A stretch of 64,000 bases of DNA from Intestinibacter bartlettii (lineage in GTDB: Bacteria > Bacillota > Clostridia > Peptostreptococcales > Peptostreptococcaceae): NCBI RefSeq assembly GCF_018917435.1, contig NZ_JAHLOQ010000001.1, positions 124,001-188,000 of the forward strand. The letters run 5' to 3'. A program made the position numbers and the translations under genes. Below, piece by piece: positions 48,107 to 57,413 of this stretch (the stretch's first letter is position 1; each line of letters starts with the position of its first letter). The notes under the pieces were generated by a model that was not told the DNA's origin, made no database searches, and worked only from the letters and a program-made list of their open reading frames with translations.

Positions 48107-48290
48107 ATCTATTATTATCTCTATTATTTCTTCTAAAAACATTTCTTACAAAAGATGCCCAACATAAAGCCGCTATCATCCATAATACCCCTTTAAATGT
48201 ATTTCCTGCATTTATAGTATTAAGTCCAAATAAAATACTTGCTATACACATTAATGCACCTATTACTATTGATAAACTTATATTTTTCAT
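48105..48290 (-). CDS. Small two-helix membrane protein, 61 aa
   Basis: Two hydrophobic helices (about residues 5-25 and 33-50) connected by a short NTINAGNTFKG loop, and a basic tail (RNVFRRNNRDNNR) that should lie in the cytoplasm. AAGCAATATG with GGGGGAAG provides the ribosome binding site. It is 20 bases after scpB and is likely the last gene of the M50 peptidase-scpA-scpB unit, with its stop codon touching the terminator. Family unknown to me. Confidence 0.65.
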   Translation of the reverse strand: MKNISLSIVIGALMCIASILFGLNTINAGNTFKGVLWMIAALCWASFVRNVFRRNNRDNNR

Positions 48291-48310
48291 ATTGCTTCCC
48301 CCTATAAGAT

Positions 48311-48844
48311 TTAATCTATATTTTCTTCAAATTCTTCAATTGGTGGTAAATCTTCTAATTTCTCAATATTTAAAAGTTTTAAAAATTCATCTGTAGTTCT
48401 ATATATTATAGGTTTTCCTATTTTATTTAATCTACCAGCTTCTCTTATTAAAGAATTTTCAAGTAGAGTTTGTAAAACTTTATCGCATTTTACACCTCTT
48501 ATACTTTCAATTTCAACCTTTGTTATTGGTTGCTTATATGCAATTATCGTAAGTGACTCTAATGTTGCCTGACTCAAAGTCTTCTTTCTTTTAGGTTCTA
48601 ATACCTTTTTTATATATGGAGTATAATCTTTATTAGTACACATTTGATATCTATCTTCTAGTTTTATAATTTGTATACCACGATTTTGCTCTTCATATTC
48701 ATCTTTCAATAAATTTAACATATATTCTATTTCTTTTGGAGAAAGGTCTTCATTAATGGCATAATTTAATTCCTTTATACTTATTGGCTCTCCATATGCA
48801 AACATTATTGACTCTATAATAGATTTTATTTCACTTCTGTTCAT
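48311..48844 (-). CDS. scpB: Segregation and condensation protein B
   Basis: A winged-helix partner of SMC-ScpA, the bacterial condensin. The 177 residues show the ScpB pattern: IESIMFAYGEPISIKEL, LKDEYEEQNRGIQIIKLEDRYQM, LSQATLESLTIIAYKQPITKVEIESIRGVKCD and LIREAGRLNKIGKPIIYRTT. It begins one base after the scpA stop, so the pair is tightly coupled. Confidence 0.95.
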   Translation of the reverse strand: MNRSEIKSIIESIMFAYGEPISIKELNYAINEDLSPKEIEYMLNLLKDEYEEQNRGIQIIKLEDRYQMCTNKDYTPYIKKVLEPKRKKTLSQATLESLTIIAYKQPITKVEIESIRGVKCDKVLQTLLENSLIREAGRLNKIGKPIIYRTTDEFLKLLNIEKLEDLPPIEEFEENID

Positions 48845-48845
48845 T

Positions 48846-49574
48846 TTAATTCTCCAAATTCTTTTTTATAATAATATCTTCAAAGAAATTTTCTTGTACT
48901 ACAACTATTCTTTTTGCCTTCATAAGTTCTAACAAAGATAAAAATGTAGCAATAACTTCATCTTTTGTGTTATTTTGTATTATTTTATTAAAGCTTATAT
49001 TATCTGTAGTTTTTAAAATATTTTCTATATACTCTATTTTTTCTTCAACTGATACTATTTTTCCTCTTACTATCTTATTTAATCTTTCGTCTTTTTTAGT
49101 TTTTTCTTCTTCAATATTTTTTACCTTAAATATATAAGGAAGTATAGATTTTATAGATTCTATAGATATTTCACTTAAATCAATTTTATCATCTATGATA
49201 ATTTCTTCTCTTGTTCTAAAGTATGGTTGGTTTAAGTAATCTACATTATCTTTTAATACTTCACTCGCTTTTTTGTATTTCTTATATTCTTTTAATTGCT
49301 CCATTAGTTCAAGTCTTGGATCTTCGTCTTCGTCTAGTTCTCTTTGTGAAAACAATAGATATTTCGATTTTATTTCTAAAAGCTTAGTAGCCATAGTTAT
49401 AAAATCACTTGTAACTTCTAAGTCCATTGATTCTAGCATATTTATATATGCTAGATATTGTTTTGTGATTTCTATTATTGATATATCCTTGATATCTATT
49501 TTTTGTTTAGATATCATATCACAAAGTAAATCTAATGGACCATCATATACGTTTAAATGTATGCTGTACTTCAT
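48846..49574 (-). CDS. scpA: Segregation and condensation protein A
   Basis: The kleisin subunit of the SMC-ScpAB condensin. The 242-residue protein begins with YDGPLDLLCDMISKQKIDI, the hallmark of ScpA, followed by LEVTSDFITMATKLLEIKSK and a C-terminal winged helix (KDEVIATFLSLLELMKAKRI) for SMC binding. Its ATG directly follows the TAA of the peptidase gene (TAA-ATG junction), so translation is likely coupled. Confidence 0.95.
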   Translation of the reverse strand: MKYSIHLNVYDGPLDLLCDMISKQKIDIKDISIIEITKQYLAYINMLESMDLEVTSDFITMATKLLEIKSKYLLFSQRELDEDEDPRLELMEQLKEYKKYKKASEVLKDNVDYLNQPYFRTREEIIIDDKIDLSEISIESIKSILPYIFKVKNIEEEKTKKDERLNKIVRGKIVSVEEKIEYIENILKTTDNISFNKIIQNNTKDEVIATFLSLLELMKAKRIVVVQENFFEDIIIKKNLEN

Positions 49575-50174
49575 TTATATAACGTGCGTTAAATTTCTTA
49601 CTATAGACCAAAATAAATTTACTAATGGAGATGTTATATAAGAACTTAAATTTGTAAATAATAATACAATTAATACTATATATCCAATATTTTCGTATTT
49701 TATTTCAAATTCTCTAAATTTATAAGGTAAAAAACTAGAAATAACTCCCCATCCATCAAGTGGTGGAACTGGAAGTAAGTTAAATGCAGCAAACCATAAA
49801 TTATAGTTTAAAGCTGTAGCAGCTATTAAAGAAATAGAATACATATGACTATGTTTTACAATAATAGCGCAAATTATTGCTCCTACTAAATTTCCAAATG
49901 CTCCAGCTAATGAAACTATACAATTTCCCACTCTATAATTTTTAAAGTTATTTGGATTTACTGGTACTGGTTTTGCCCAACCAAAGTGGAATATCATAAG
50001 CATTATTAAACCTACTAAATCCACATGTCTAGATGGATTTATTGTCATTCTTCCTGCTCTTTTAGCTGTATCATCACCTAGTAAATACGCTGCAAATGCA
50101 TGACCAAATTCATGTATTGTCATTGCAAATACTATACCTACTAGAGATACTAAAATACTACTTAAATAATTCAT
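49575..50174 (-). CDS. Site-2 protease-like M50 membrane metallopeptidase
   Basis: A 199-residue rhomboid-unrelated zinc protease inside the membrane. The zinc motif is in MTIHEFGHAFAAYLLGD (HExxH) and the second site in FNLLPVPPLDGW (NxxPxxxLDG). Four to five membrane helices are predicted. It is the short form without PDZ domain, similar to Bacillus YwhC/RseP-like small members. In Firmicutes such a gene often precedes scpA, as here. Its substrate is unknown. Confidence 0.9.
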   Translation of the reverse strand: MNYLSSILVSLVGIVFAMTIHEFGHAFAAYLLGDDTAKRAGRMTINPSRHVDLVGLIMLMIFHFGWAKPVPVNPNNFKNYRVGNCIVSLAGAFGNLVGAIICAIIVKHSHMYSISLIAATALNYNLWFAAFNLLPVPPLDGWGVISSFLPYKFREFEIKYENIGYIVLIVLLFTNLSSYITSPLVNLFWSIVRNLTHVI

Positions 50175-50305
50175 TTAAATTTCTCTCCTAATTTTTTTAG
50201 ATAATACTATTATTATATCAATTATAATATGTTTAATCAAAATAATTTAATTATAAATAGTAATTTAATTATTCTATTATATTTTATATAAAAAATAAAC
50301 TAATT

Positions 50306-50349
50306 AAAAAAACATCCTCTTTATAATAGATTTTTATCATAAAGAGGAT
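50306..50349 (-). terminator. Terminator downstream of dacF
   Basis: ATCCTCTTTAT (50314-50324) pairs with ATAAAGAGGAT (50339-50349); the minus strand then reads GTTTTTTTAATTAG, a clear T run. It ends dacF (stop at 50388). Confidence 0.88.
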
Positions 50350-50387
50350 ATTCCATTCTTTTTACGTATATTTTTATTTTTAAAATA

Positions 50388-51539
50388 TTAGAGAATATTA
50401 TCTGCTAATCTCTTTAACATTTGTAAATAACTCGCTTTTTCTATAGGTTTATTATTAACAAGTTCAACTTCATCTACTAATTTACCATTTTGATAAATCA
50501 TGGCCTTTCCTAATGTAGTGCCTTCTTTAATAGGAAGTTTTATATTTTCATTTATTTTTATTTTCTTAGTGAATTCTTTAGAATCTCCTTTTTTAATCAA
50601 TATACCTACATCATCTTTAGCAACTAGATCTATATTTTCATCATCTGCTTTTCTCATTTTAAGAGTATATAGTTTTTGATCTTTAGAACATATCTTTATA
50701 CTTTCATAATTGGCAAATCCGTAATCTAAAAGTGTAGATGCATCTTTAAATCGTTCTTGAGAAGTTTCTCCTCTTAACACCACTGCAATAAGATGTGTTT
50801 TCCCTCGTTTTGCTGATGCTGATACACAGTATTTTGCAGCCCCTGTAAATCCAGTTTTAACTCCTGTCGCACCATTATAATATTTTATCATTTTATTTGT
50901 ATTTGCTAGTCCAATTTTAGCATGTTTTTTACCTACGACAACACTATCCATCCATGTAGTTAAGTATTTTTCTATCATTTGATGTTTTAATAATTCTCTA
51001 GACATAAGTGCTATATCATACGCTGATGTGTAGTGATTATCTACTGGTAATCCGTTAGTATTCACAAAATTTGTATCCTCCATACCAAGCTCTTTCGCCC
51101 TATTATTCATCATATCTACAAATTCTTCTACACTTCCACCTATATATTCAGCCATAGCTACACAAGCATCATTAGCAGACGCTACAGCTATACCTTTTAA
51201 CAGTGTATCCACAGTTTGTGTCTCACCTGGTTCTAAGAAAATTTGACTTCCACCCATTGAAGATGCAGTTTCACTCACGGTAACTTCATCTGTTATTTTT
51301 ATTTTACCACTTTCTATAGCCTCACATATAAGTAACATAGTCATTACTTTTGTTACACTAGCTGGAGGTAATTTTTCATGACAATCTTTTTCATATAGTA
51401 CTTTCCCACTTGTAACATCCATAAGGACAGCAGATTTACAACTTAAGTTTATATTAGCTTGATTTTTATCTGCAAATGCTAGAGTACTTTGGCCAATAAT
51501 AAGTATTATTGCTAAAAATACACCTATAAATTTCTTCAT
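50388..51539 (-). CDS. dacF: D-alanyl-D-alanine carboxypeptidase (DacF-like, PBP5 family)
   Basis: A secreted penicillin-binding protein that trims the pentapeptide of peptidoglycan. A signal peptide (about residues 1-23, ending in AFAD) is followed by the S11 peptidase domain with SxxK (S61-K64 in PPASVTKVMTM), SxN (S121-N123 in SANDACVAMAEYIGG) and KTG (GVKTGFTGAAKYC). The C-terminal domain is the PBP5-type beta fold, and the last residues (SYLQMLKRLADNIL) form an amphipathic helix that can attach to the membrane. The 383-residue length is typical. Monocistronic. Confidence 0.93.
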   Translation of the reverse strand: MKKFIGVFLAIILIIGQSTLAFADKNQANINLSCKSAVLMDVTSGKVLYEKDCHEKLPPASVTKVMTMLLICEAIESGKIKITDEVTVSETASSMGGSQIFLEPGETQTVDTLLKGIAVASANDACVAMAEYIGGSVEEFVDMMNNRAKELGMEDTNFVNTNGLPVDNHYTSAYDIALMSRELLKHQMIEKYLTTWMDSVVVGKKHAKIGLANTNKMIKYYNGATGVKTGFTGAAKYCVSASAKRGKTHLIAVVLRGETSQERFKDASTLLDYGFANYESIKICSKDQKLYTLKMRKADDENIDLVAKDDVGILIKKGDSKEFTKKIKINENIKLPIKEGTTLGKAMIYQNGKLVDEVELVNNKPIEKASYLQMLKRLADNIL

Positions 51540-51622
51540 AATGTCACCTCTTCAAATGATTATTCTATATATAATATATTTTCCAAAATGAGAAATTTAT
51601 AATTAGTGTATTATTGGCAGGC

Positions 51623-51654
51623 AAAAAAAAGGATGCTTAAATTAGCATCCTTTT
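51623..51654 (-). terminator. Terminator downstream of rnj
   Basis: AAAAGGATGCT (51627-51637) and AGCATCCTTTT (51644-51654) form an 11-bp stem followed on the minus strand by a run of eight T. It lies just beyond the RNase J stop at 51664. Confidence 0.9.
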
Positions 51655-51663
51655 AATCTATCT

Positions 51664-53340
51664 CTATACTTCCATTATGATAGGTAATATCATAGGATTT
51701 CTTTTAGTTTTTGTGTACAGATATTCTTTAAGATTTTCTTTTATATTATTTTTTAAATAAGCCCATTCTTTTATATTCTTTTCTTCACATTCATTTAAAA
51801 CGTCTTTTATTACAGTTTTTGCTCCATCCATTAAATCTTCTGATTCTCTAACATATACAAATCCTCTTGAAATAATGTCTGGACCTGCTAAAACTCTTCC
51901 GTCTTCTTTTGAAATAGTTACAACAACTATCATTAATCCATCTTCAGATAAATGTTTTCTATCTCTTAAAACTATGTTTCCTACATCTCCAACTCCTAGT
52001 CCATCTACTAAAACATTCCCTATTGGAACTGTAGTCGTAACTTTTGCGGAATTTTTGTCTAATTCTAGCACTTGACCAGTTTGCATTACAAATATGTTTT
52101 CTGCTGGCATCCCTACTTCTTGAGCTAATTCTGAATGTCTTTTTAACATTCTATACTCACCATGTACTGGCATAAAGAATTTTGGTTTTGCCATAACATT
52201 AACAAGTTTTAATTCTTCTTGAGATGCATGACCTGAAACATGTATATCTGCTATATCGTTGTATACTACTCTTGCACCTTTTTCAAATAATAAGTTTATA
52301 ACTTTTGAAATTAATTTTTCATTCCCTGGTATTGGATGAGCTGATATTATTACTAAATCTCCAGCTTTAATTTCAACTTTTTTATGTTCACTACTTGCCA
52401 TTCTAGCAAGAGCAGACATAGGCTCTCCTTGAGTTCCTGTAGTTATAATTACAAGTTCACTATCATCATATTTAGATATATCATTTAAATCAACTAACAT
52501 ATCATCTTCTATATCTAAATACCCCAATTCTCTAGCAACACCTATCACATTTACCATAGATCTACCTGATATAGCTACTTTTCTATTAGATTTTTTAGCC
52601 ATATTTATTATCTGTTGTAGTCTATGGATATTTGAAGAGAATGTTGCAACTATAATTCTACTATCTCCTGCTCTTCTAAATAAATCATCTAAACCAGCCC
52701 CTACAGTCCTTTCTGACATAGTATATCCTGGTCTTTCAACATTTGTACTATCTGCTAATAATAGAAGTACCCCTTCTTGACCTAATTCGCATATTCTATG
52801 TAAGTCCATAACATCTCCATCGATTGGAGTTAAGTCTATTTTAAAGTCCCCTGTATGGTATATAATACCTTGGTCTGTATGAACTGCTATAGAACATGCT
52901 CCTGGAATACTGTGATTATTTTTAATAAACTCAACGCTCATATTTGAAAGTTTAATAATTTGTCTAGGAGTAACTACATTTAATTTAGCTGTACTTAATT
53001 TATGCTCCTTTAACTTGACTTGTATTAACCCTATACTAAGCATAGTTCCATATACAGGCACATCAATTTTTTTAAGGATGTATGGAAGAGCTCCTATATG
53101 ATCCTCATGGCCGTGTGTTATAAAAATACCTTTAATTTTATCGCGGTTCTGAAGTAGATAAGTGATATCTGGTATAACGATATCTACCCCTAGCATTTCG
53201 TCTTCTGGGAAACTAAGACCTGCATCAATTACAATTATCTCGTCTTTATATTCGATTACAGTCATGTTTTTACCTATCTCGTTAAGACCACCTAAAGCCA
53301 TCACCTTTATCTTATTGGTGTTTTTCTTAAACAATTGCAT
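51664..53340 (-). CDS. rnj: Ribonuclease J
   Basis: A metallo-beta-lactamase/beta-CASP RNase with 5'-3' exonuclease and endonuclease activity. The 558-residue protein shows MALGGLNEIGKNM, the zinc motif THGHEDHIGALP (H76, H78, D80, H81), the later metal ligands in HTGDFKID and the beta-CASP elements (GTQGEPMSALARMA and SGHASQEELKLV), with a C-terminal domain. Only one RNase J is in this window; rnjA versus rnjB cannot be settled. AGAGGAGAGGATGC is the ribosome binding site. Confidence 0.95.
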   Translation of the reverse strand: MQLFKKNTNKIKVMALGGLNEIGKNMTVIEYKDEIIVIDAGLSFPEDEMLGVDIVIPDITYLLQNRDKIKGIFITHGHEDHIGALPYILKKIDVPVYGTMLSIGLIQVKLKEHKLSTAKLNVVTPRQIIKLSNMSVEFIKNNHSIPGACSIAVHTDQGIIYHTGDFKIDLTPIDGDVMDLHRICELGQEGVLLLLADSTNVERPGYTMSERTVGAGLDDLFRRAGDSRIIVATFSSNIHRLQQIINMAKKSNRKVAISGRSMVNVIGVARELGYLDIEDDMLVDLNDISKYDDSELVIITTGTQGEPMSALARMASSEHKKVEIKAGDLVIISAHPIPGNEKLISKVINLLFEKGARVVYNDIADIHVSGHASQEELKLVNVMAKPKFFMPVHGEYRMLKRHSELAQEVGMPAENIFVMQTGQVLELDKNSAKVTTTVPIGNVLVDGLGVGDVGNIVLRDRKHLSEDGLMIVVVTISKEDGRVLAGPDIISRGFVYVRESEDLMDGAKTVIKDVLNECEEKNIKEWAYLKNNIKENLKEYLYTKTKRNPMILPIIMEV

Positions 53341-53418
53341 CCTCTCCTCTGTCTATTCAATTTTAAATTTACAAAAAAAAATAATATTAAATCACGTACA
53401 CTTTTACCAGCTGATTTT

Positions 53419-53447
53419 ATTGTACCATAATTTCGAAGATATTTTAA
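53419..53447 (-). promoter_or_regulatory. Candidate sigma-A promoter for rnj
   Basis: On the minus strand TTAAAA (53447-53442) and TACAAT (53424-53419, within TATGGTACAAT) are separated by 17 bases. The -10 box ends 78 bases before the rnj start. The -35 is only moderate. Confidence 0.45.
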
Positions 53448-53563
53448 GTCATAATCGTAATACATTTCTCCAATTATTATGACAAATTTTATAATTATTA
53501 AAATTTCAATCAATAAAATCTTTAATCTTATAATTATTTTTAGTTTCTATTTTGTTGTAAACT

Positions 53564-53596
53564 AAAATATAAGCCCCATTCGGGACTTATATTTTT
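53564..53596 (-). terminator. Terminator overlapping the end of fur
   Basis: AAATATAAG..CC and GG..CTTATATTT form a stem with inner mismatches; the minus-strand product ends in AGTTTA-T-rich DNA. It includes the fur stop codon at 53587. Confidence 0.65.
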
Positions 53597-54030
53597 TGAC
53601 AATCTTCACATATTCCGAAAAACTTAATATCATGGTCTGAAACATTAAATTTATATTGTTGACGAATTAATTCTTCTATTCCATCTAATAAATCTTCTTT
53701 TGTTTCTATAATTTTACCACATTTTTCGCATATTAGATGATGATGATTATGTTTTTCATCTTTATTAAGACGAATTTCATATCTAATACATCCATCATCT
53801 AAATTTAATTTAGAAAGTAACCCTACTTCACTTAAAAGCTGTATTGTTCTGTAAACGGTTGCCAACCCTATTTCAGGACAAGAAACCCTTACCATATCGT
53901 ATATTTCTTCACTACTTAAATGTTTATCGTCATTTTCTAATAATATTTCTAATATTGCTCTTCTTTGTGGTGTTATTTTAAAACCAGTTTCTTTAAGTTT
54001 ACCTTTTATGCTTTCTATTGACTCTTTCAT
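53587..54030 (-). CDS. fur: Fur-family metal-dependent regulator
   Basis: A 147-residue winged-helix repressor. The start is the ATG at 54030 after ATAGGTGAGTTT; an in-frame ATG at 54084 has no ribosome binding site. The DNA-binding half contains FKITPQRRAILEILLEN and GLATVYRTIQLLSEVGLLSKL. The second half carries the metal residues HNHHHLICEKCGKI and the C-terminal CEDCQ, that is, two CxxC pairs for structural zinc. Position next to ruvX-DUF1292 and upstream of rnj matches the C. difficile fur locus, so I prefer Fur, but PerR and Zur share this layout and cannot be excluded by sequence alone. Confidence 0.85.
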   Translation of the reverse strand: MKESIESIKGKLKETGFKITPQRRAILEILLENDDKHLSSEEIYDMVRVSCPEIGLATVYRTIQLLSEVGLLSKLNLDDGCIRYEIRLNKDEKHNHHHLICEKCGKIIETKEDLLDGIEELIRQQYKFNVSDHDIKFFGICEDCQKI

Positions 54031-54187
54031 AAACTCACCTATTTTCAACTGATAATCTATTGTAATTATTTTAAAACATTTCAATTATTTTGTCAACTTA
54101 TTATTAAACTGTTAAATATTACAAAGCCTGTTATTTCAATGTTTTGAAGCATATATTTTTTTTATTTTTAACTTATTTATAAAATAA

Positions 54188-54215
54188 AAAATAGGGGGTA
54201 TAATCCCCCTATTTT
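54188..54215 (-). terminator. Terminator downstream of the DUF1292 gene
   Basis: AAAATAGGGGG (54188-54198) and CCCCCTATTTT (54205-54215) form a GC-rich 11-bp stem followed by TTATTTT on the minus strand. Confidence 0.9.
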
Positions 54216-54227
54216 TACAATTCTCAA

Positions 54228-54518
54228 TTAAAATTGGTCGTCATTTAATCCTTCTTCATCCATTAATGTATTATATACATCAACGACTATTTGATATTCT
54301 TCTTCATCTTCTAATGGAACTAATATATCTCCATTTTCATCAGAATCAATTCTAAATACTAAAGCTACATCTTCGTCATCGTCATATGATTCTTCATCTA
54401 AAGGTAATAATATAGCATATTCTTTTCCTTCAGCTTCTAAAGTTAAGCATACTTCAAATTCAACCTCTTGTCCATCTTCATCTAATAATGTTATTATATT
54501 TTCGTTCATTTCGTTCAT
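54228..54518 (-). CDS. DUF1292-family acidic protein
   Basis: A 96-residue strongly acidic protein of the DUF1292 (YrzB) family. The family layout is plain: NIITLLDEDGQEVEFEV, YAILLPLDEE, VALVFRIDSDENGD and EEEYQIVVDVYNTLMDEE. The function of the family is unknown. AAAGGAGAAAAAA precedes the ATG. It is downstream of ruvX, the common Firmicutes order being ireB-ruvX-yrzB. Confidence 0.9.
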   Translation of the reverse strand: MNEMNENIITLLDEDGQEVEFEVCLTLEAEGKEYAILLPLDEESYDDDEDVALVFRIDSDENGDILVPLEDEEEYQIVVDVYNTLMDEEGLNDDQF

Positions 54519-54631
54519 TTTTTTCTCCTTTTATTTATAAATCTCTCAACTTAAATTTTATTTCACTTTTTATCATGATATATAATTATATATCATAAAT
54601 AAAAATTTTAACATATATTATTTTATTTTAT

Positions 54632-55057
54632 TTAAAATTTTGATTTACTATCTAAATAACCTTGTAATATAATTACTGCTGCTAGCATATCGATTACTTT
54701 TTTTCTTTTTTTACGGCTTACATCACCTTCTATAAGAGATCTTTCTGCAGCAACTGTAGTTAATCTTTCATCCCAAAAATCTATTTCTAATCCAGTTTCT
54801 TCTTTTATTAAATCACAGAATTTTAGTACTTTTTCTCCTTGTGGTCCTAAAGTCCCATTCATATTCTTAGGAAGTCCTGATACAATTTTGTTTACTTGTC
54901 TTTCTTTTATTATATTTTTTAATTCTTCTATATCTTTTTTCTTAGATTCTCTTCTTATAGTTTTTACTCCTTGTGCTGTTATACCCATTATATCGCTCAC
55001 AGCAACGCCTATAGTCTTGTCACCTATATCTAGGCCCATTATTCTACCATCTAACAT
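54632..55057 (-). CDS. ruvX: RuvX/YqgF pre-16S rRNA nuclease
   Basis: A 141-residue RNase H-fold protein; family members process the 5' end of 16S rRNA and were earlier called putative Holliday junction resolvases. Seen motifs are [34 protein letters not shown] and [15 protein letters not shown], then [14 protein letters not shown] with the last Asp. AAAGGAGCACAAT precedes the ATG. In many Firmicutes it lies right after ireB; here the phosphatase-like membrane gene is between them. Confidence 0.92.
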   Translation of the reverse strand: MLDGRIMGLDIGDKTIGVAVSDIMGITAQGVKTIRRESKKKDIEELKNIIKERQVNKIVSGLPKNMNGTLGPQGEKVLKFCDLIKEETGLEIDFWDERLTTVAAERSLIEGDVSRKKRKKVIDMLAAVIILQGYLDSKSKF

Positions 55058-55125
55058 ATTGTGCTCCTTTATAAATTAATTATTCATATATAAAATTTTA
55101 TATTTTTTATTTTATCTTATCTTAA

Positions 55126-55158
55126 AAAAATTAGCCAGGTTAATCCTGACTAATTTTT
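55126..55158 (-). terminator. Terminator downstream of the phosphatase-like membrane gene
   Basis: On the minus strand AAAAATTAGTCAGG pairs with CCTGGCTAATTTTT (one wobble pair) around ATTAA, giving a terminal T run. It lies 16 bases after the stop at 55174. Confidence 0.85.
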
Positions 55159-55173
55159 GATTTTTAGAAAAAT

Positions 55174-57369
55174 TTATTCTGTATCTTTCTCTAAACTCAT
55201 ATTAATACTTATTATTATAAGAGGTATTAATATATAAATTGCTGCTGTAGATGCGGCAACTATACCTGAATCGTTTACTAATAATGTAACAATACATCCT
55301 ACGAAAGAAGCCATAAATCCTTTAAATATCATAGGATATTTATCATGAATTTTTTTGAACTGCCCAGATGGTTTAAATATAAGTGCTCCAATTATAACTA
55401 TACTTACAATTAGAATATTAACCCATACACTAGACTTAGCTAATTTCATATTCATCTGTATCTTTCTACCAAATGTATTTATTATTGCTCCTGGTCCCTC
55501 TTGTATTATTTGATTAGTAAATACTGCTAAATGAGATTCTGTTCCCATTAAGAAGTCTAATCCTGCAAATACTACAACAAGTAATACTGTAGCAACTCCA
55601 ATCATTATTATTTTCTTTAAATCTAATTTTACATCAAATATAAGTAGTATAAATAGTAAATAAGCTACACATTCTGATATAGCTCCACCAACGTTAGCCC
55701 CCATCGAAGGCATTGCACTAGTAACTAATATAACTAGAGATAAGATAACTGCTAACCATTTTGGTATCTTTTTATAATTTAATAAAACTGCTAATGCAAA
55801 TACTGCACTTGCAATAGTAACACCTTCATATTCATTACCTACACCATAATATCTTGCTCCATTTATAGCATCATAACTCATTATGTTAGTCTTCATAAGA
55901 GGAGTCCCAATTACGCAGTCAACTATAATTAATCCTATTGTTAAAAGCGCATAGAATCCCATTTGTTTTATATCATCATTTTTAAATAGCTTAGAACCTA
56001 TTAAATAATATATTATTGTTGCAATTAATACTCCTGCAACTAATCCTGTTTGAGTTTTAAATTGGAATATTGGTGCTGTTAAGAATGCCAATGGCATTAT
56101 AAGCCCCAACTTGATAAATTCTTTTAAAATCTTAAATATTTGATCTCTACCTAAACCTTTTTCTTTTTTAGGTATTTTATTTTTAAATAATAGTGCTATC
56201 ATCGCTATAACCCATGATGCAGATACTATTCCTACATAAGTGTTTACAACTGATGCTCTTATACTATTTATTGATACAATTCTTTTAAAATCATTTAAAA
56301 GTTTTTCAATTCCATTTTCAGCTTGTACAGTTTTAAATGGTTTACCTATCATTAATTCATTTTTTAATCCAAATTCATTTAATATATCTACACCTATATC
56401 GATATTACTCACTATACCGCTATTTCTAGTTGTAGCTGATTCTAGTAGACCATATCCATCTTTTGTGAATTTCATTACTGGAGCTAGTCTTCTTTTATTT
56501 AGATGGTCTAAATTACTTTGGAATTCACTTACTATATATACAGTGTCATTTTCTCCAACCATATCAAAAACTTCTTTTAAATAATCATTAACTCTTTGAT
56601 ATATTCTTTTTTTCATAGATGCATAAGTATTTTCATTTAGATTTTTTCTAAACTCATCTAATCTATATGTATCTCCAAGTTCAACAAAAGTAATATCATT
56701 ATTTTCATAATATTTCTTTGTTTCTTCTTTTAACTTTTTATAATCAGTTGAAATTCCATATGGCATAGCATTATCATCTATATTTATATCATCTACATTT
56801 CCAGACTCTACTCTACCATATTGGTCCATACATGTTAAGGCTAAATTTCTTATTTTTTTAAGTTCACCATTTTTTATTATATCACTATTTCCAAGCAATG
56901 CAACTTTTAAGCCATTTTCATTTAGTGTTGTTCCTAAAGTTCCAAGAGTTGCACCATAACTTCCATAATCAGAATTTTGATTTAAATCTCTATTTATTCT
57001 TAGATTATTAATAGCCCATGGCTTTACACCTGTTATAGCTTTAAATTGTGCCTGTCCATCTTTGTCTAAAGATTCAAATATTGTATAATCTTGATCTAAA
57101 ACATTAGCTCTTACACCTGAACCTATACTTGCAAAAGATTTTTGATCGGTATTTGATCCATCACCTCGTGTAGTCATAAGGGCAACATAACCACTATTTG
57201 ATGTCTTTTCTTTTATTATAGGTATTTCAAGTAAGTGTTCTAAATTTGTTCTATTTAAACTAACATATATAACCTTTCCAGTTGAATTTGTATCTGCATA
57301 TATATTAGACATAGAAAAACTTAAAATTACCATAAGTGATAATAAAAGTGATATTAATTTTTTCTTCAT
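55174..57369 (-). CDS. Membrane protein with alkaline-phosphatase-superfamily-like ectodomain
   Basis: A 731-residue protein in two halves. A signal peptide (about 1-25) leads an extracytoplasmic domain (26-370) with features like alkaline phosphatase/sulfatase-superfamily enzymes: YVALMTTRGDGSN, GLKVALLGNSD, DTVYIVSEFQSN and SNIDIGVDILNEFGL (321-335), the last resembling the D-x-x-P-T-hL-x-x-hG element of that fold. The usual metal residues are not all evident, so activity is uncertain. The second half (370-731) has about ten membrane helices with RYYGVGNEYEGV, ANVGGAISEC and VNDSGIVAASTAA motifs. It sits between ireB and ruvX, possibly as part of a cell-envelope locus. Family function is unknown to me. 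Confidence 0.65.
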   Translation of the reverse strand: MKKKLISLLLSLMVILSFSMSNIYADTNSTGKVIYVSLNRTNLEHLLEIPIIKEKTSNSGYVALMTTRGDGSNTDQKSFASIGSGVRANVLDQDYTIFESLDKDGQAQFKAITGVKPWAINNLRINRDLNQNSDYGSYGATLGTLGTTLNENGLKVALLGNSDIIKNGELKKIRNLALTCMDQYGRVESGNVDDINIDDNAMPYGISTDYKKLKEETKKYYENNDITFVELGDTYRLDEFRKNLNENTYASMKKRIYQRVNDYLKEVFDMVGENDTVYIVSEFQSNLDHLNKRRLAPVMKFTKDGYGLLESATTRNSGIVSNIDIGVDILNEFGLKNELMIGKPFKTVQAENGIEKLLNDFKRIVSINSIRASVVNTYVGIVSASWVIAMIALLFKNKIPKKEKGLGRDQIFKILKEFIKLGLIMPLAFLTAPIFQFKTQTGLVAGVLIATIIYYLIGSKLFKNDDIKQMGFYALLTIGLIIVDCVIGTPLMKTNIMSYDAINGARYYGVGNEYEGVTIASAVFALAVLLNYKKIPKWLAVILSLVILVTSAMPSMGANVGGAISECVAYLLFILLIFDVKLDLKKIIMIGVATVLLVVVFAGLDFLMGTESHLAVFTNQIIQEGPGAIINTFGRKIQMNMKLAKSSVWVNILIVSIVIIGALIFKPSGQFKKIHDKYPMIFKGFMASFVGCIVTLLVNDSGIVAASTAAIYILIPLIIISINMSLEKDTE

Positions 57370-57413
57370 TAAGTCTACCTCTTTCTATTTTACCTTATAA
57401 GGCAAGCTCTCTA

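Noticed and set aside
53307-53513. Minus-strand frame of 68 codons upstream of rnj
   Set aside because: No proper ribosome binding site, it overlaps the rnj start, and it covers the likely rnj promoter (TTAAAA-17-TACAAT). Treated as noncoding.
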